Below, piece by piece: positions 63,950 to 64,000 of a stretch of DNA of 64,000 nt. Position 1 is the stretch's first letter, and each line of letters opens with the position of its first letter. Both the position numbers and the translations under genes were made by a program. Under the pieces are notes generated by a model. It had not been told where the DNA came from. It worked only from the letters and a program-made list of their open reading frames with translations, and searched no databases. This stretch comes from Ferrimonas marina (GTDB taxonomy: Bacteria; Pseudomonadota; Gammaproteobacteria; Enterobacterales; Shewanellaceae), in the NCBI RefSeq assembly GCF_900129905.1, contig NZ_FQXG01000009.1, positions 124,001-188,000 on the forward strand, read 5' to 3'.

Positions 63950-64000
63950 GTGGCTCCCCCTGCTGGACTTGGGGCAGCGACATACGCCGATTTGGACAGA
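63950..64000 (-). pseudogene. Degenerate tRNA-Asn-like sequence, copy 2 (truncated by window)
   Basis: Copy of the 3' half of the unit-1 element, identical through the altered T-loop and the altered anticodon region. That the same departures from tRNA-Asn are shared shows that the degenerate form itself was duplicated. The 5' half is beyond the window. Confidence 0.6.

Larger units (their letters stand above)
63784..64000 (-). repeat. 131-bp tandem repeat: tRNA-like unit plus terminator
   Basis: Two units in view with period 131 bp. The sequence 63791-63869 recurs at 63922-64000 with 77 of 79 bases identical, and the second copy runs off the window. Each unit (minus strand) has a tRNA-Asn-like segment followed by a short spacer (CTTCGATGA-type) and an intrinsic terminator. 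More copies probably lie to the right. Confidence 0.85.

Overview
The window is gene-dense, GC-rich chromosomal DNA of a marine-type gammaproteobacterium. Gene content and order (yejM/yejL/yejK, rnfABCDGE-nth, yjfL-ygiB-ygiC, imuA-imuB-dnaE2, fadE, frmAB, a dimethyl-style TonB receptor set-up without siderophore genes, BCCT transporter) point to the Alteromonadales, with Ferrimonas or a close Shewanella relative the best guess. This is inference from protein character and base composition, not from a database match.

Layout. 1-4.8 kb: envelope and nucleoid housekeeping (yejM partial, yejL, yejK) and a YjiH-type transporter. 4.8-15.5 kb: a large TonB-dependent receptor, a YbjQ-YbjQ-M48 protease cluster, a delta-class carbonic anhydrase, fadE with a FadR-like operator, a class II amidotransferase, a DUF3108 protein and an alkyltransferase-like DNA repair protein. 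15.5-20.4 kb: a lipoprotein, glutathione-dependent formaldehyde detoxification (frmA-frmB), and a divergent TetR / polyferredoxin pair. 20.4-21.7 kb: a low-GC insert with two small membrane proteins. 21.7-28.3 kb: a LysR regulator and a LexA-controlled mutagenesis cassette imuA-imuB-dnaE2. 28.3-41.4 kb: hydrolases, a nitroreductase, four tandem paralogues of an unrecognised membrane protein, an RhlE-type helicase, an aldo/keto reductase, small envelope proteins and a BCCT transporter. 41.4-46.1 kb: egtB-egtD (ergothioneine) and yjfL-ygiB-ygiC (glutathionylspermidine-synthase-like). 46.1-51.7 kb: an RRM protein, a 33-residue protein, and an operon lysC-dapD-decarboxylase-desuccinylase behind a complete lysine riboswitch. 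51.7-54.5 kb: a degenerate serine-hydrolase homologue and a patatin-like lipoprotein. 54.6-61.6 kb: rnfABCDGE-nth, with an exceptionally long repetitive RnfC tail. 61.7-63.6 kb: a degenerate GGDEF/EAL protein resembling CsrD. 63.8-64.0 kb: the first copies of a 131-bp tandem repeat, each unit holding a degenerate tRNA-Asn-like sequence followed by a terminator; the array runs out of the window.

Most notable points: (i) the lysine-riboswitch operon, whose decarboxylase lacks LysA hallmark residues and which carries its own succinyltransferase and desuccinylase, suggesting a variant lysine route; (ii) the tandem tRNA-like/terminator array at the right edge; (iii) the four-gene paralogue array at 32.9-34.7 kb; (iv) the eightfold Ala/Lys repeat in RnfC; (v) the low-GC insert with a SLATT-like two-helix membrane protein. 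All functional assignments are from reading protein motifs by eye; no searches were run.
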